A DNA stretch of 5,172 nucleotides. Origin: Geobacter sp. UBA6802 (GTDB lineage: Bacteria > Desulfobacterota > Desulfuromonadia > Geobacterales > Pseudopelobacteraceae). The position numbers and the translations under genes were made by a program. Below are positions 4,872 to 5,172 of this stretch, one piece after another (the stretch's first letter is position 1; every line of letters begins with the position of its first letter). The notes under the pieces were generated by a model. That model ran no database searches. It saw nothing but the letters and a program-made list of their open reading frames with translations, and was not told the DNA's origin. Location of the stretch: assembly GCA_002452325.1 (NCBI GenBank), contig DKFG01000277.1, positions 1 to 5,172 on the forward strand, in the 5' to 3' direction.

Positions 4872-5172
4872 ATGGTTGAACCATTTAAGATGGCGTACAC
4901 TGCCATAGGCGGACTCGGGATCTTTGTCCTGGGCATGAAGTATCTCTCTGACAGCCTGCAGATGCTCTCTGGCGGGCTGATCCGCAAAGCGATCTCGTCA
5001 ATGACGACCAACCGTTTCCTTGCTGTCCTGGTTGGAATATTTGTCACCTGTTTTGTCCAGTCATCCTCAATCACTACAGTTATGGTGGTTGGTCTTACCA
5101 ACGCCGGTCTGATGCAGCTGACCCAGGCGATCGGCGTCATTCTCGGCGCCAACATCGGCACCACCATTACCG
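4872..5172 (+). CDS. Na+/phosphate cotransporter family protein, N-terminal part (3' end beyond window)
   Basis: An inner-membrane carrier of the Na/Pi cotransporter (PF02690, NaPi-II/NptA-like) family that couples phosphate movement to sodium. The first 100 residues are visible. A first hydrophobic segment spans about residues 8-25 (AYTAIGGLGIFVLGM). A second region runs from about 50 to 75 and contains the family signature QSSS (63-66) in FVQSSSITTVMVVG. GLMQLTQAIGVILGANIGTT (79-98) follows and ends in the GANIGTT block. Family members have a second inverted copy with another QSSS, and many bacterial ones carry a C-terminal PhoU-like domain; both would lie beyond the edge. AAGGG 7 bases upstream fixes the ATG at 4872. 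It is transcribed away from the rloA-rloB operon, and the upstream Pho box indicates induction on phosphate starvation. Confidence 0.93.
   Translation, partial: MVEPFKMAYTAIGGLGIFVLGMKYLSDSLQMLSGGLIRKAISSMTTNRFLAVLVGIFVTCFVQSSSITTVMVVGLTNAGLMQLTQAIGVILGANIGTTIT

Noticed and set aside
4748..5167. Minus-strand 139-codon open frame
   Set aside because: It covers the antisense of the Na/Pi cotransporter and its Pho box; the plus-strand QSSS and GANIGTT motifs show which frame is real.

Overview
The window looks like chromosomal DNA of a Gram-negative proteobacterium. A member of the Geobacter/Pelobacter-like Desulfuromonadota would fit: there are strong GGAG-type ribosome sites, a GC-rich housekeeping operon, a PhoB-type box and a Na/Pi cotransporter. 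That placement is an inference from gene style, not from a marker gene.

Positions 1-2073 hold a GC-rich operon read on the minus strand. In transcription order it contains an acetylornithine-aminotransferase-type class III PLP enzyme (argD-like), a transglutaminase-like cysteine protein, and the N-terminal half of DNA-3-methyladenine glycosylase I (tag), which runs off the left edge. The last two overlap at ATGA. Ahead of argD, positions 2074-2368 form a leader-like intergenic region. It has a candidate promoter, a possible short leader ORF, and a convincing minus-strand intrinsic terminator just before the argD ribosome site. This suggests either attenuation of the operon or a terminator for whatever lies upstream.

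Positions 2369-4311 hold a lower-GC two-gene module on the minus strand. First comes an ABC/SMC-like AAA ATPase (RloA-like) with Walker A, signature, Walker B and H-switch motifs. It is joined by a TGATG overlap to an RloB-family protein with TOPRIM-like acidic motifs. No restriction-modification gene lies beside it in the window. The pairing matches the ATPase + TOPRIM design of anti-phage systems such as AbiL-type and, by analogy, PARIS and OLD/Gabija systems. This is the most likely defence cargo of the window.

Positions 4312-4871 are a non-coding gap of about 560 bases. It contains the AT-rich rloA promoter region, a 142-bp foldback repeat with nested inverted arms (4430-4571), a stretch with no convincing gene but a possible gene remnant, and a Pho box of CTGTNRC repeats at 11-bp spacing. 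The Pho box precedes a plus-strand Na+/phosphate cotransporter gene that runs off the right edge, which makes biological sense as a phosphate-starvation-controlled transporter.

Taken together, a compact ATPase/nuclease module with different base composition sits between a housekeeping operon and a phosphate transporter, with a mobile-type repeat on its upstream flank. That layout is consistent with acquisition by transfer.
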